Virus record (IMG/VR): IMGVR_UViG_3300047321_000792 | Span: 1 to 38,337 of that record | From: a virus | DNA: 38,337 bases | Direction: 5' to 3' (one strand) | In this document: one piece after another, positions 7,231-14,526 of the stretch | Numbering within the stretch: position 1 is the stretch's first letter | How the letters are laid out: each line of letters begins with the position of its first letter | Notes under the pieces: model-generated | Told to the model about the DNA's origin: nothing | What the model saw: the letters and a program-made list of their open reading frames with translations, nothing else | The model's database searches: none | Position numbers and translations under genes: made by a program

Positions 7231-7336
7231 GGATTATCTCCAGTCAGGCGCCGCCCTCCGTGACCGGTGGTGGCGTAAGTTGTGTTTGTGGTCTATTGCT
7301 TTTCAGCTGGCATGCCGTCGGCACAGGGAGAGCAAA

Positions 7337-7828
7337 ATGGAGCGTTTTACGAAAAGCCTTCGATCGTCTGTAACCCATCAAGACTGGTATGTAGCGCTGG
7401 CGACAGCTCTAACCTTGCCTGATGTGTGTGGTCGCTTGATCAATCCAAAAATCAACAGCGGACCGAGGTATGCAGCATGGTTTGATGGATGGGTAGCCCC
7501 CGGTTACGTTCACGAGCTTCCTCAAATCGGTTTTCACTGCTTTCTTACCGGCGACGATTGTTATGCTCTGCGCTGCAGTTATTTGCACGAAGGCGGCGCG
7601 GATATATCCCAGCAGAAGGCCCGCAAAGCCTTAGATGACTTTCATTTCATCGTGCCGCCCGGTAACGGAAGCACTGTTCACCGCAACAGGATCAACAATA
7701 CGCTCCAGCTGCAGGTCGATAAGTTTTGCATCGAGATAGCAGATGCGGTGGATAAGTGGGCAGCTTCAGTGACTGGCGATAAAGACATCCAAGAAAGGAT
7801 GAAATCGCTACTGATGATTCATAACTAG
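7337..7828 (+). CDS. Hypothetical protein, plus-strand accessory gene
   Basis: A 163-residue soluble protein starts at ATG 7337-7339 behind CAGGGAGAGCAAA; the frame is open further upstream but without a ribosome site. The sequence has Trp- and Cys-rich segments (YVALATALTLPDVCGRL, GFHCFLTGDDCYALRCSYLH) and a helical end. I recognise no domain. It lies opposite to the surrounding leftward operon, as accessory genes often do. Its stop is 24 bp from the end of the convergent gene 7853-8161. Confidence 0.65.
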   Translation: MERFTKSLRSSVTHQDWYVALATALTLPDVCGRLINPKINSGPRYAAWFDGWVAPGYVHELPQIGFHCFLTGDDCYALRCSYLHEGGADISQQKARKALDDFHFIVPPGNGSTVHRNRINNTLQLQVDKFCIEIADAVDKWAASVTGDKDIQERMKSLLMIHN

Positions 7829-7852
7829 GTACCTGGAATCCAGTACAACTAA

Positions 7853-8161
7853 TCATGCCTCTACACCGGTCGCGGCGAACTCTTCTAGCTGCCGCGACCA
7901 CTTTTCCTTAATAACCAATTCCGGTCGCGACATAATCACGAAGCGTTCCGACTCACTAGCCGGCGCTGCGGCCAGATTGATGATGAACGTCGAAACCGTC
8001 TCCTGCCATTCCTCGAAGTCGTGGCGCTCGCCAAGAACATTAAGGGCATCATCCAAAGCCTTCGACACAATCAGCGATCGCTTCTCGGCGCCGATCCGAT
8101 CGAGCAGCGCCTTCTCCTTGGCGCGCTTGTCCTTCTGCAATTGCGCATTGCTCTTGGCCAT
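7853..8161 (-). CDS. Small basic/helical protein, MAKSNA family (first copy)
   Basis: A 102-residue protein begins MAKSNAQLQKDKRAKEKALL, with GAAGAGGTAGGCC as ribosome site. The basic, Ala/Lys-rich N-terminus and following helices suggest a small DNA-binding regulator, but I see no definite helix-turn-helix. Its leader, start codon and first codons (8145-8191) are 45/47 identical to those of the gene at 9273-9509, while the rest of the two proteins differs. Function unknown. Confidence 0.65.
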   Translation of the reverse strand: MAKSNAQLQKDKRAKEKALLDRIGAEKRSLIVSKALDDALNVLGERHDFEEWQETVSTFIINLAAAPASESERFVIMSRPELVIKEKWSRQLEEFAATGVEA

Positions 8162-8191
8162 GGCCTACCTCTTCAATTCCGCTGGCCGGCA
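8145..8191 (-). repeat. 47-bp leader/start-codon repeat, copy 1
   Basis: This stretch spans the ribosome site, ATG and first codons of the minus-strand gene ending its 5' side at 8161. It matches 9493-9539 at 45 of 47 positions, in the same orientation relative to the gene. The similarity ends abruptly in the coding region, as if the leader were a recombination joint. Confidence 0.8.
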
Positions 8192-8242
8192 CGTCACCAG
8201 GTGGTGTATCTATGCCTCAACTCACACTGGCAGGAGGCCGAC

Positions 8243-8431
8243 ATGAGGTTGCAGAGCGATGTAGATGCGCTAGCGGCTATCGAAGAGGACGCTAAAGCGA
8301 TGCTGAAACGGATAGGGCTGCCGGATGACGCAGTGAAGCTGGAGGTGGTCGTGTTCCTTCGCGAGGTGATCGACTTGGCCAGCTACATGGAGTCGGCGCA
8401 TCGGCTGGTTGAAGCACCAAGCGTTGTCTGA
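8243..8431 (+). CDS. Small hypothetical protein
   Basis: A 62-residue protein starts at ATG 8243-8245 directly behind GGCAGGAGGCCGAC, a strong ribosome site. The frame is open upstream, but that part is the reverse strand of the gene ending at 8161. The product is a helical, acidic protein (DVDALAAIEEDAKAMLKRIG). It is divergent from the MAKSNA gene, with 81 bp between them that must hold both promoters. Confidence 0.65.
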   Translation: MRLQSDVDALAAIEEDAKAMLKRIGLPDDAVKLEVVVFLREVIDLASYMESAHRLVEAPSVV

Positions 8432-8498
8432 GCTGGCACATTGCAGGCCGTTGCGGTATTTGTGTTTGGCCCGGCATGGGGCCGGATAGGGAGCGGTA

Positions 8499-9197
8499 AT
8501 GAAGCAAGTCGATTTGAAAGGCCTTGATCCAGATCTTGAGCCTGACAGCGAAAAAGTAAACCGATTGGCACGCATCGGGATAAGTGCATTACCTGTCGTC
8601 GGGGGGCCTCTGGTGGAGATTTTTAATTCCGTTCTGGAGTCCCCGCTGAACAAGCGTCGAACCGAAACAATGATCCGGATCGGTGAGGTCATGAATGAGC
8701 TCATCGAAAAAGGAGTGGTCACTGAGGAGGGGTTACGGGAGAACGAAGCCTTCATCAGCACGGTAGCTGAAGTTTGCTCAATATCTCTTCGAAATCATGA
8801 GGCAGAAAAGCTTGATGCTTTACGCAATGCTGTAAAAAACTCTGCACTACCGAGCTGTCCATCAGACGATTATCGCCAGTTGTTCCTGGGGTTTGTGGAC
8901 GCTTGCACGGTGACTCACATCAAGCTGCTGCATTTGTTTCGTGATCCAAGAGCATGGATCGCCAAACAGGGGAGGGAGGTTCCAGCAAATTGGTATATGG
9001 GGGGACTTACCCAAGTTATTGAGTACTCGATTCCAGAGCTGATTAATCAGAGCACGCTTTACACCCCAATATGGAAAGATCTCTATCAGCGCGGCCTGGT
9101 TACCACTGATAGCCTTGGAACAACGATGGGGGTTGATTCAATGCTGGCTGGAAGAGCGACGCCATTGGGCACCAAATTAATTGAGTTTTTAAGCTGA
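8499..9197 (+). CDS. Hypothetical protein with hydrophobic N-terminal segment
   Basis: A 232-residue protein starts at ATG 8499-8501 behind GGGAGCGGTA. Residues 22-45 (LARIGISALPVVGGPLVEIF) form a Gly/Pro-containing hydrophobic segment, as in some membrane-associated accessory proteins; the rest is predicted helical (for example EKLDALRNAVKNSALPSCPS). I cannot name a family. Its plus-strand position inside a leftward operon suggests a separately expressed accessory gene, perhaps affecting other phages; that is inference from position only. Confidence 0.65.
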   Translation: MKQVDLKGLDPDLEPDSEKVNRLARIGISALPVVGGPLVEIFNSVLESPLNKRRTETMIRIGEVMNELIEKGVVTEEGLRENEAFISTVAEVCSISLRNHEAEKLDALRNAVKNSALPSCPSDDYRQLFLGFVDACTVTHIKLLHLFRDPRAWIAKQGREVPANWYMGGLTQVIEYSIPELINQSTLYTPIWKDLYQRGLVTTDSLGTTMGVDSMLAGRATPLGTKLIEFLS

Positions 9198-9255
9198 GTC
9201 ATTCCTCATGGCGAATGCGCAACTCCTCGCGCTTGTACGCGATAAGTAATCTTGC

Positions 9256-9290
9256 CGACACGTTATCGGGTATCACGTATTCGTGTCGCG
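9256..9290. repeat. Bipartite CGACACG/CGTGTCG inverted repeat, copy A
   Basis: CGACACGTT (9256-9264) and CGTGTCGCG (9282-9290) are inverted half-sites with 19 bases between CGACACG and CGTGTCG. It overlaps the 3' end of the gene at 9273-9509. Related sites at 19954-19991 and 26147-26184 have the same half-sites with an 18-base gap. A dimeric DNA-binding protein is the simplest explanation. Confidence 0.55.
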
Positions 9291-9509
9291 GAGGTGTGAG
9301 CAGGGGAGGGCGCTGCGCGGGCCGAGGCCGTGCAGATGGTGAGTCATCAGGGTGATCGCCTCGCCCCGTTCCTCGATGCCGCTCCAGGCCATCAGCTCAG
9401 CAAGGGCTTGGCGAGTACCGGGCAGGCAGTGCAGCCTGATCTCTTCTACGCCGCGCTCCTTCCTCTTCGCCGCGGCTTTCACTGAGCGATCTGCATTGCT
9501 CTTTGCCAT
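9273..9509 (-). CDS. Small protein of the MAKSNA family (second copy)
   Basis: A 78-residue protein begins MAKSNADRSVKAAAKRKERG, again basic at the N-terminus. The middle part, EIRLHCLPGTRQALAELMAW followed by SGIEERGEAITLMTHHLHG, has the strand-helix-helix pattern of ribbon-helix-helix proteins. A DNA-binding regulator is therefore plausible but unproven. The leader repeats that of 7853-8161. The last codons (RDTNT) are written by half of a bipartite inverted repeat. Confidence 0.65.
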   Translation of the reverse strand: MAKSNADRSVKAAAKRKERGVEEIRLHCLPGTRQALAELMAWSGIEERGEAITLMTHHLHGLGPRSALPCSHLRDTNT

Positions 9510-9539
9510 GGCCTACCTCTTCTATTCCGCTGGCCGGCA
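9493..9539 (-). repeat. 47-bp leader/start-codon repeat, copy 2
   Basis: This covers the ribosome site, ATG (9507-9509) and first codons of the 78-aa gene and matches 8145-8191 at 45 of 47 positions. Shared leaders on otherwise different genes are what recombination-shuffled phage cassettes show. Confidence 0.8.
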
Positions 9540-9584
9540 AGTCCAGCCAGGTCTGTCGTTTGCGTTGTTGGGTGCGAAAACGTC

Positions 9585-10049
9585 TCACGCTGCGACCTTC
9601 ACCTGATGCCAGGCGCCGGCGGCGTAGAACAGCTTCGCGGCTTGGGCTTCATCCATCGAGATCTCGTCGGGAATGGCGATCCAGCCTGACGCGACCAGAT
9701 GGGTAGGGTTCGCGCTGTTGCGCAGCTCCAGGTAGTAATGCTCGATGGCATCGGTCAAGCGCTCGACCTTGTAGATGCCATCCGGCGAGATCTCGACCGA
9801 CTTGATGTACTCGGCGCCGCGCTCATCGCGACACATGGCGCCGAGGTAGATCGTCCATCGATACGAGAAATCGAAGATCGAGTTGGCGATCGCCAGACTG
9901 CGGATCTGCTTGCAGCTCTTCCAGTTCGCCATGATCTGGCTTCCGCTGGGGTCGATGTTTACGACCGCGACGTGGTTGGTGCGCAGCAGCGCCCGGCAAC
10001 TGCGTTCAGCCCGGGCGAAACCGTTGTTGGGTTTGCGCTTCGACTTCAT
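9585..10049 (-). CDS. Hypothetical phage protein
   Basis: A 154-residue soluble protein whose ATG (10047-10049) overlaps the stop of the 80-aa gene (ATGA). The N-terminus is basic (MKSKRKPNNGFARAERSCRA); the rest mixes strands and helices (SYRWTIYLGAMCRDERGAEY). I recognise no motif. Position beside exonuclease and RecT genes suggests a part in early phage DNA metabolism, by context only. Confidence 0.65.
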   Translation of the reverse strand: MKSKRKPNNGFARAERSCRALLRTNHVAVVNIDPSGSQIMANWKSCKQIRSLAIANSIFDFSYRWTIYLGAMCRDERGAEYIKSVEISPDGIYKVERLTDAIEHYYLELRNSANPTHLVASGWIAIPDEISMDEAQAAKLFYAAGAWHQVKVAA

Positions 10050-10288
10050 ATTGCATCCGCCATTTTGCGCAGAGCCCTACGGTCAGCGGCCGATATCGGT
10101 TTCGGGCGCCGCTTGAGGACCGTTTCAGGGTCTACCCAGTCACGCCGCGCAGGCCTTGGCTTCATGCGAGCCGGCGGCAACTCTTTGAAGCTGCCGCCGG
10201 GATGCGCCCAAAAGTGATCCATCGCAGCGGCGATCCGTTCCGACTCAGTCTGCTTTTCACGAACTGCGTTGAGGTTGAGGCTGATCAT
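10046..10288 (-). CDS. Small hypothetical phage protein
   Basis: An 80-residue basic protein with Pro/Arg-rich centre (ELPPARMKPRPARRDWVDPE) and a helical end. Its ATG (10286-10288) overlaps the stop of the exonuclease gene, and its stop overlaps the start of the 154-aa gene, so all three are translationally coupled. Function unknown. Confidence 0.7.
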   Translation of the reverse strand: MISLNLNAVREKQTESERIAAAMDHFWAHPGGSFKELPPARMKPRPARRDWVDPETVLKRRPKPISAADRRALRKMADAI

Positions 10289-11913
10289 GCGGCCACCTTG
10301 ACCAGCCTCACGCCGGCCATGCTGAACTTGGCGCCTTGTTCGGCGACCAGTGCGTCGAGGTTTTCCCAGCTGACGGTCAGCACCGAGATAGGCGCCTGGC
10401 CGTAGGCAACTGCTTTGATCAGCTCTTCCAGATCGAACACTTCGGCCTGCAGGCTCGCCGGCACCGCGGCTGTGGTCGCTGGCTTCGACGCGGACTGAAC
10501 CAGCGCGGCGGCTTTCACCGGTGCCGGGCTGGTGACTGTTGCAGGTTCAACCGGTGCGTTGGCTTTCGCCTCGTCCGCGATTCGCTGCAACTCCTCCTGA
10601 CGAATCTGTTCACGCTGCGCTTCGGCTTTCTGCTCCTCCCCTTTCTGGTGTTCCGAGATCCGCACCTTGATCAGCGCGACCAAGTCGTCGTTCGCTTTCA
10701 TCACCAACTGCTGAACGTCGTTGAACAGGAACATGTAGTCGGCTGCGAGCTCGCCCAGGGTGGCCAAGTTGCTCCGGATGCTGTCGCCGACCTGGCTGGC
10801 GGCAATCTTTGCCCGGGCCAGCTCGGAATCGGCAGAGTCGCGCAGGCTGCTGATCGTCTTTTTGCCTTTGATAGCTCCGGCGAAATCTGCAGGCACCGCC
10901 GGCATGCGCGCTTTGCCGCCCAGTGAAGCATTGATCTGGTCGATGTGGACCTGCAGCGCCTTGGCTGCATCCATGACGATGTCTTCACGGATGCTGAGCT
11001 TTCGGGCTTTCACCAACTTGTCGAGCATCAGGCGTTTGGCGCGCGCCTCGGCGCTGATTTCGTCGATGGTGCGGAACAGCGCGTCGATGCTTTCGGTTTG
11101 GCTCAGTGCGTGCTGCTTGGCAGCTTCCAGCCGCTCCTCGACATCACCGCACCATTTGACCGCTTTCTCAGCGTCGGCGAAATCCTGATCGGTTTCCAGC
11201 TCGGTGTTGATCGAGCCGAAGACAGCCAACGAGTGGGCTTTGAACTGCTCTAAGTTGCTGGCGGTGACCATGCCGGTCACTTCGATGCGCAGCGCTGGCA
11301 ATGACTCCGGCGTTTTGCCGACGGCTTCCGGCACCACCTCGGCCGGAGTGAAGTCCAGCAGGTCAGCTTGGAACTGTTTCCAACCTGCGGCGAGCGTTGC
11401 GGCGCGGCCCGGCACCGGCGAGTATTCCATCGACACGAAGTTTTCCTCGGTGCCGTCGGAGCAGACGAAGATCACCTTTTCGGCGCCGCTCACCAGCAAC
11501 TGCTGTTCGAGCTGCCAGTAGTAGTGCGGATCAAGGTTGCCGGCGCGAACGTCGGCGGCCAGTTGCTCGTTCCACATTTTGTGTTCGAACAGCACGTCGC
11601 CGAGGATCGTGCAGCCATCGAGGGATGCGAGTAGATCACCCTCGGTGCCGACGACGGGAAACAAGTCCTCGCCAATTCGTCCTTCTAGAATCGGCCGTGC
11701 AAGTGCCTCGGCTTGGTGTCCTTTATCGAAGAGGTTTTTCTGCACCCACCACGACACGTCCCGATCGAGCCCGGTCTTTTTCGCATGCAACAGCTCGGTC
11801 CGCTTCATCTGTTTCGATGCGCCCATCATTGCTGGCGCTTCTGACGCAGTGAAGTAGTTGGAGCGGAGCGCATGCCAGGCTTCAGAACCCTGAGCGACAT
11901 TGTGGATTTTCAT
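10285..11913 (-). CDS. YqaJ-type viral exonuclease with long C-terminal extension
   Basis: This 542-residue protein is the nuclease partner of the phage recombination pair. Residues 1-190 are a YqaJ/lambda-Exo fold: FTASEAPAMMG (21-31), KGHQAEA (64-70) and the catalytic set SLDG (Asp99) with LFEHK (Glu110, Lys112). It should resect double-stranded ends to leave single strands for RecT. Residues 200-440 are a long helical, coiled-coil-like region, and 440-542 a Pro/Ala-rich linker plus a small tail, making the protein far longer than the usual 200-350 residues. ATGA overlaps link it to recT upstream and the 80-aa gene downstream. Confidence 0.9.
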   Translation of the reverse strand: MKIHNVAQGSEAWHALRSNYFTASEAPAMMGASKQMKRTELLHAKKTGLDRDVSWWVQKNLFDKGHQAEALARPILEGRIGEDLFPVVGTEGDLLASLDGCTILGDVLFEHKMWNEQLAADVRAGNLDPHYYWQLEQQLLVSGAEKVIFVCSDGTEENFVSMEYSPVPGRAATLAAGWKQFQADLLDFTPAEVVPEAVGKTPESLPALRIEVTGMVTASNLEQFKAHSLAVFGSINTELETDQDFADAEKAVKWCGDVEERLEAAKQHALSQTESIDALFRTIDEISAEARAKRLMLDKLVKARKLSIREDIVMDAAKALQVHIDQINASLGGKARMPAVPADFAGAIKGKKTISSLRDSADSELARAKIAASQVGDSIRSNLATLGELAADYMFLFNDVQQLVMKANDDLVALIKVRISEHQKGEEQKAEAQREQIRQEELQRIADEAKANAPVEPATVTSPAPVKAAALVQSASKPATTAAVPASLQAEVFDLEELIKAVAYGQAPISVLTVSWENLDALVAEQGAKFSMAGVRLVKVAA

Positions 11914-12800
11914 TCGTGGTCTCCTTCAATTGGCGCGAGCGCTTTGATCTTGGCGATCTGCTCTTCGCTCAAGGTGAATTTGCTGCTGACAGTCGCGATC
12001 AGGTGATCAGGGGCGGAGCGGCCCGCGTCGACAGCGATTTGCCATTTGGGCAGGTTTTCCGCGAGCTTCTCGTCGGGGTAGGGCGGAAGTTCCGCTGGTG
12101 CCGCGCCACGCGCCGGTGATACGTCACGAATGGTTGGTGCGGTTTCTTCCAACTCATCCGGGCTGTACACGCCAAGGATCACGTCCGGGCAGTAGAGGCG
12201 CGACCAACGTTTGGTCGCGAGGTACGCCAGTTGCTGGCGAGGATCGTCAGCCCAGAGGGTGCTGTTGCGGGTGCGAGCCTGGGCCAAAAGCAGCTCAAGC
12301 ACGCGCGGCTCGTCTTCGCCACGGAAGGTCGCCCAGACCTTTACGCCCAAACCTTGTTCGTCCTCCAGCTTCCAGCCCGGCTGACGATATTGTTTGCCTT
12401 CGCTATTGGTCTTGATGTCGAACTGGCCGATCACCTTTTCCCAAGCACCGAACCACTCGTAGTGCAGGCGATCCACCACCGGCGCGCAGGTGGTGATCAC
12501 CGCGTTTACCAGTTGAGCCTCGTAGCCCAGCACGCCGTTGACCAAGTGCGTTTTCTGCGCCACGGCGAACGGGTTCATCTTCCACTGCATCGATTGCATG
12601 ACGACCGCCAGACAATCCGCCGGGTTGCCGTTGAAATGCTTCGGAAGTGTGGCTCGGCCGGTGGCCATGACTTCGGCCAGACGCATCATTTTGTCTAGGC
12701 TGTCGCCGTCCAATACCAGAGAACTGGTGCTGGTTGCGGCGTGCGGAAGGACGTGGAGGTTTCGGTCGTGCGCCACTGGCGTCACACTTTGAGCGGACAT
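11910..12800 (-). CDS. recT: RecT-family single-strand annealing protein
   Basis: This 296-residue protein anneals complementary single strands during phage recombination. The core DCLAVVMQSMQWKMNPFAVA, then KTHLVNGVLGYEAQLVNAVI, and later PRQQLAYLATKRWSRLYCPD, is the RecT signature. ATG 12798-12800 has AAGGA at the right distance; the frame is open 22 codons further but with no ribosome site. It is coupled by ATGA to the exonuclease gene, the standard pairing. Confidence 0.93.
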   Translation of the reverse strand: MSAQSVTPVAHDRNLHVLPHAATSTSSLVLDGDSLDKMMRLAEVMATGRATLPKHFNGNPADCLAVVMQSMQWKMNPFAVAQKTHLVNGVLGYEAQLVNAVITTCAPVVDRLHYEWFGAWEKVIGQFDIKTNSEGKQYRQPGWKLEDEQGLGVKVWATFRGEDEPRVLELLLAQARTRNSTLWADDPRQQLAYLATKRWSRLYCPDVILGVYSPDELEETAPTIRDVSPARGAAPAELPPYPDEKLAENLPKWQIAVDAGRSAPDHLIATVSSKFTLSEEQIAKIKALAPIEGDHE

Positions 12801-12843
12801 GATTGTTCCTTGCGGCGCTACGCGCAGCGATTGAATGCGTTGC

Positions 12844-12960
12844 TTACTGAGTGATGTGGTCAGCAAGGGCGCTGAGCAGGATCAGGAAGGTGAAAACGCC
12901 GATGGCGGAGAACGAGCCGCGCCGGATCAGAATGCGGCGGGCAAGCTGGCGACCGGTCAC
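12844..12960 (-). CDS. 38-aa single-span membrane ORF with GTG start
   Basis: GTG 12958-12960 overlaps the TGA of the preceding 64-aa gene (GTGA), and the frame ends at TAA 12844-12846, 43 bp before recT. The peptide is basic first (TGRQLARRILIRRG) and then hydrophobic (SFSAIGVFTFLILLSALADH), like a small inner-membrane protein with its N-terminus inside. Support is the exact overlap and clear amphipathic layout. Function unknown. Confidence 0.5.
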   Translation of the reverse strand: MTGRQLARRILIRRGSFSAIGVFTFLILLSALADHITQ

Positions 12961-13151
12961 GGCCGAACCTTCACTGCAATCCGTTTGCCCTTCATGGACG
13001 GCGCCAGGCGCTGCGGGAGATTAGCGACCAGATCCTCACGCTTGCGACCAATGACTTCGTTGAAGGGAAGGCCAAAGCCGAGCAGGGCGATCTTGTGTTC
13101 GATGTCTTCGAGCTGCTCGTCGATGAGCGATTTAACCGGTGCCGTACTCAT
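12957..13151 (-). CDS. Small hypothetical phage protein
   Basis: A 64-residue protein starts at ATG 13149-13151, overlapping the stop of the 66-aa gene. It is helical at first (VKSLIDEQLEDIEHKIALLG) and ends basic (KGKRIAVKVRP). No known domain is recognised. It sits in the row of coupled small genes upstream of recT. Confidence 0.65.
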   Translation of the reverse strand: MSTAPVKSLIDEQLEDIEHKIALLGFGLPFNEVIGRKREDLVANLPQRLAPSMKGKRIAVKVRP

Positions 13152-13348
13152 GCGTCCTCCTTGCGCCGCTGACAGGTGTCACGCAGGCGTTTGCAGTAGT
13201 GGTTGAACTCGTCGGTGGTGATGGCGCCATCGGTGAAGAGGCGGGTGATCAGTCCCTGCACCAGCAGGCTGATGTCTTCTTCGCCGGCGGGCGCCGACAC
13301 ACCATCAAGGGCTTGGTCGATCAGGATGTGAGGGCTCAAAACCCGCAC
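13148..13348 (-). CDS. Small hypothetical phage protein
   Basis: A 66-residue protein with helical segments (EEDISLLVQGLITRLFTDGA, then ITTDEFNHYCKRLRDTCQRR). The start overlaps the end of the 134-aa gene by 13 bases, and its stop overlaps the next ATG, so it is translated from a polycistronic message. Function unknown. Confidence 0.65.
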   Translation of the reverse strand: MRVLSPHILIDQALDGVSAPAGEEDISLLVQGLITRLFTDGAITTDEFNHYCKRLRDTCQRRKEDA

Positions 13349-13740
13349 TCCCGCTCTACGCGATCGCTTTCGCGCTTGGCATCGCGATATACGTTGGCGT
13401 GCACTGAAACCAGGTCGCCGGCCAGCCTTCGAACAACCAGCGGATCACCGCCGACGGCCTCAACGGCCCACTTGTGGAGCACTCCACCACCCTCGCGGCA
13501 GATCAACTTGATCAGGATCTTCTCGATGTACCGATCGGGATCCGGGTTCGCGGCCATGTGATCCGCCAGCGCCTCCGGTAAGTGGTCAGCGTTGACCAGG
13601 ACCTTGCTTCGACCTACCGGATTTGGTGCCTCCACGTGGCGCCGATAGAGCAGATCGTCGATCGACTCGGTCAGCCATTCCTGACCGGCCTCCGTGTCGA
13701 GAAAGTCGTCTTCCGGGATGGGCTTGCGTAGAGCTGACAT
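13336..13740 (-). CDS. Hypothetical phage protein
   Basis: A 134-residue protein starts at ATG 13738-13740 with GGAG six bases upstream; the frame is open 31 codons further without a ribosome site. It begins MSALRKPIPEDDFLDTEAGQ and contains a helical C-terminal half. No family is recognised. It is the first gene of the recombination cluster and faces away from the secreted-protein gene at 13937. Confidence 0.65.
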   Translation of the reverse strand: MSALRKPIPEDDFLDTEAGQEWLTESIDDLLYRRHVEAPNPVGRSKVLVNADHLPEALADHMAANPDPDRYIEKILIKLICREGGGVLHKWAVEAVGGDPLVVRRLAGDLVSVHANVYRDAKRESDRVERECGF

Positions 13741-13896
13741 GGTCGTCTCCAGAGTGGCGGGGTGTTGATCCAACAAAACTCGGATGCACTCATCCGCTCC
13801 GCTGGTTGCCGTTGGGCGCGGAGGGGAGTGCATTCGGGTGGCGTCGGAGGTGCGCGGCTAAATTGCTAAAGGAACCAGCGAGCTTGGCCGATACGT

Positions 13897-13914
13897 TTTG
13901 GCATTAATGCCAAA
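13897..13914. promoter_or_regulatory. Perfect 18-bp palindrome, probable operator
   Basis: TTTGGCATTAATGCCAAA is a perfect palindrome centred between 13905 and 13906. It ends 22 bases before the start codon of the secreted protein and lies in the 196-bp gap between two divergent genes. The position suits a repressor site for one or both genes. No matching copy is seen elsewhere in the window. Confidence 0.55.
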
Positions 13915-13936
13915 TAATTGAGATCGGGAGATCTGA

Positions 13937-14287
13937 ATGTTTCTAAGTAAAGTTCGCAGTGCTGCAGCCATCGCGGTGATTGCCCTCGCTTATGCTGTTC
14001 CAGCTCCGGCTGCCACAGACGTTGTCGCAGACCACAACACTGCGGTTATGGCTGTAGCATCCATCCAGGCGTGCGCAAAAAAACATCCAGAAGCAGGTAT
14101 CACTTTAGAAAAATTCCTGACGGAGCAGAAAGAGGGTATGACTGACGAGATGGCGAAACACATCCGTGATGTTGCTACAAACCCTAGGTACGAAATGGAG
14201 GTGAAGCAGTCGACTGAGTTTTTCAATTCCAAAGGCGGCCAGGATTTGCTAGACAGCCTCTGTGGTGGATTGATTACTGCGAAGTAA
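13937..14287 (+). CDS. Small secreted protein, accessory gene
   Basis: A 116-residue protein starts at ATG 13937-13939 behind GGGAGATCTGA. Residues 1-26 form a classical Sec signal peptide (basic start, AAAIAVIALAYAVPAPA core, cleavage near PAPAA-T), so the mature protein of about 90 residues should be periplasmic. It is helical and has two Cys (SIQACAKK and DSLCGG) that could form a disulfide. The strand and an operator-like palindrome upstream mark an independently controlled accessory gene. A role in envelope alteration or exclusion is possible; no family is recognised. Confidence 0.75.
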   Translation: MFLSKVRSAAAIAVIALAYAVPAPAATDVVADHNTAVMAVASIQACAKKHPEAGITLEKFLTEQKEGMTDEMAKHIRDVATNPRYEMEVKQSTEFFNSKGGQDLLDSLCGGLITAK

Positions 14288-14359
14288 GTCACTCACTGCT
14301 AAATTTGCTGTGGTTCATACCTTTATGCAGGTGGGCGGTTATAGGCCGCAGTTTCGTCC

Positions 14360-14472
14360 GCATCGGGGTGTGATCTGGCCGGAGCTGATCTCGGCATATG
14401 GGTAGATTATCCCGCTACCCCATCTAGCGGTGTCGTCGCATCAGCCTGCGCATTCAGATCACACCCCGATGC
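14360..14472. ncRNA. 113-nt nested inverted-repeat element, possible structured RNA
   Basis: Three nested pairings share one axis: a perfect 17-bp outer stem (14360-14376 with 14456-14472, GCATCGGGGTGTGATCT), a 6-bp middle stem (GCTGAT 14384-14389 with ATCAGC 14440-14445) and a 6-bp inner hairpin (GGGTAG 14400-14405 with CTACCC 14415-14420). It lies in the 239-bp gap between convergent genes. No T-run follows the outer stem, so a simple terminator is unlikely. A structured RNA or a paired protein-binding site are the alternatives. Confidence 0.5.
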
Positions 14473-14526
14473 GCTCTCATAGAGAGGATCGGGCAGTTAA
14501 CGACAGGCTGTCGTGGCGCTGGTTGT

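Noticed and set aside
8021-8242. Upstream extension of the 62-aa gene
   Set aside because: This part is the reverse strand of the MAKSNA gene; the strong AGGAGG just before 8243 decides the start.
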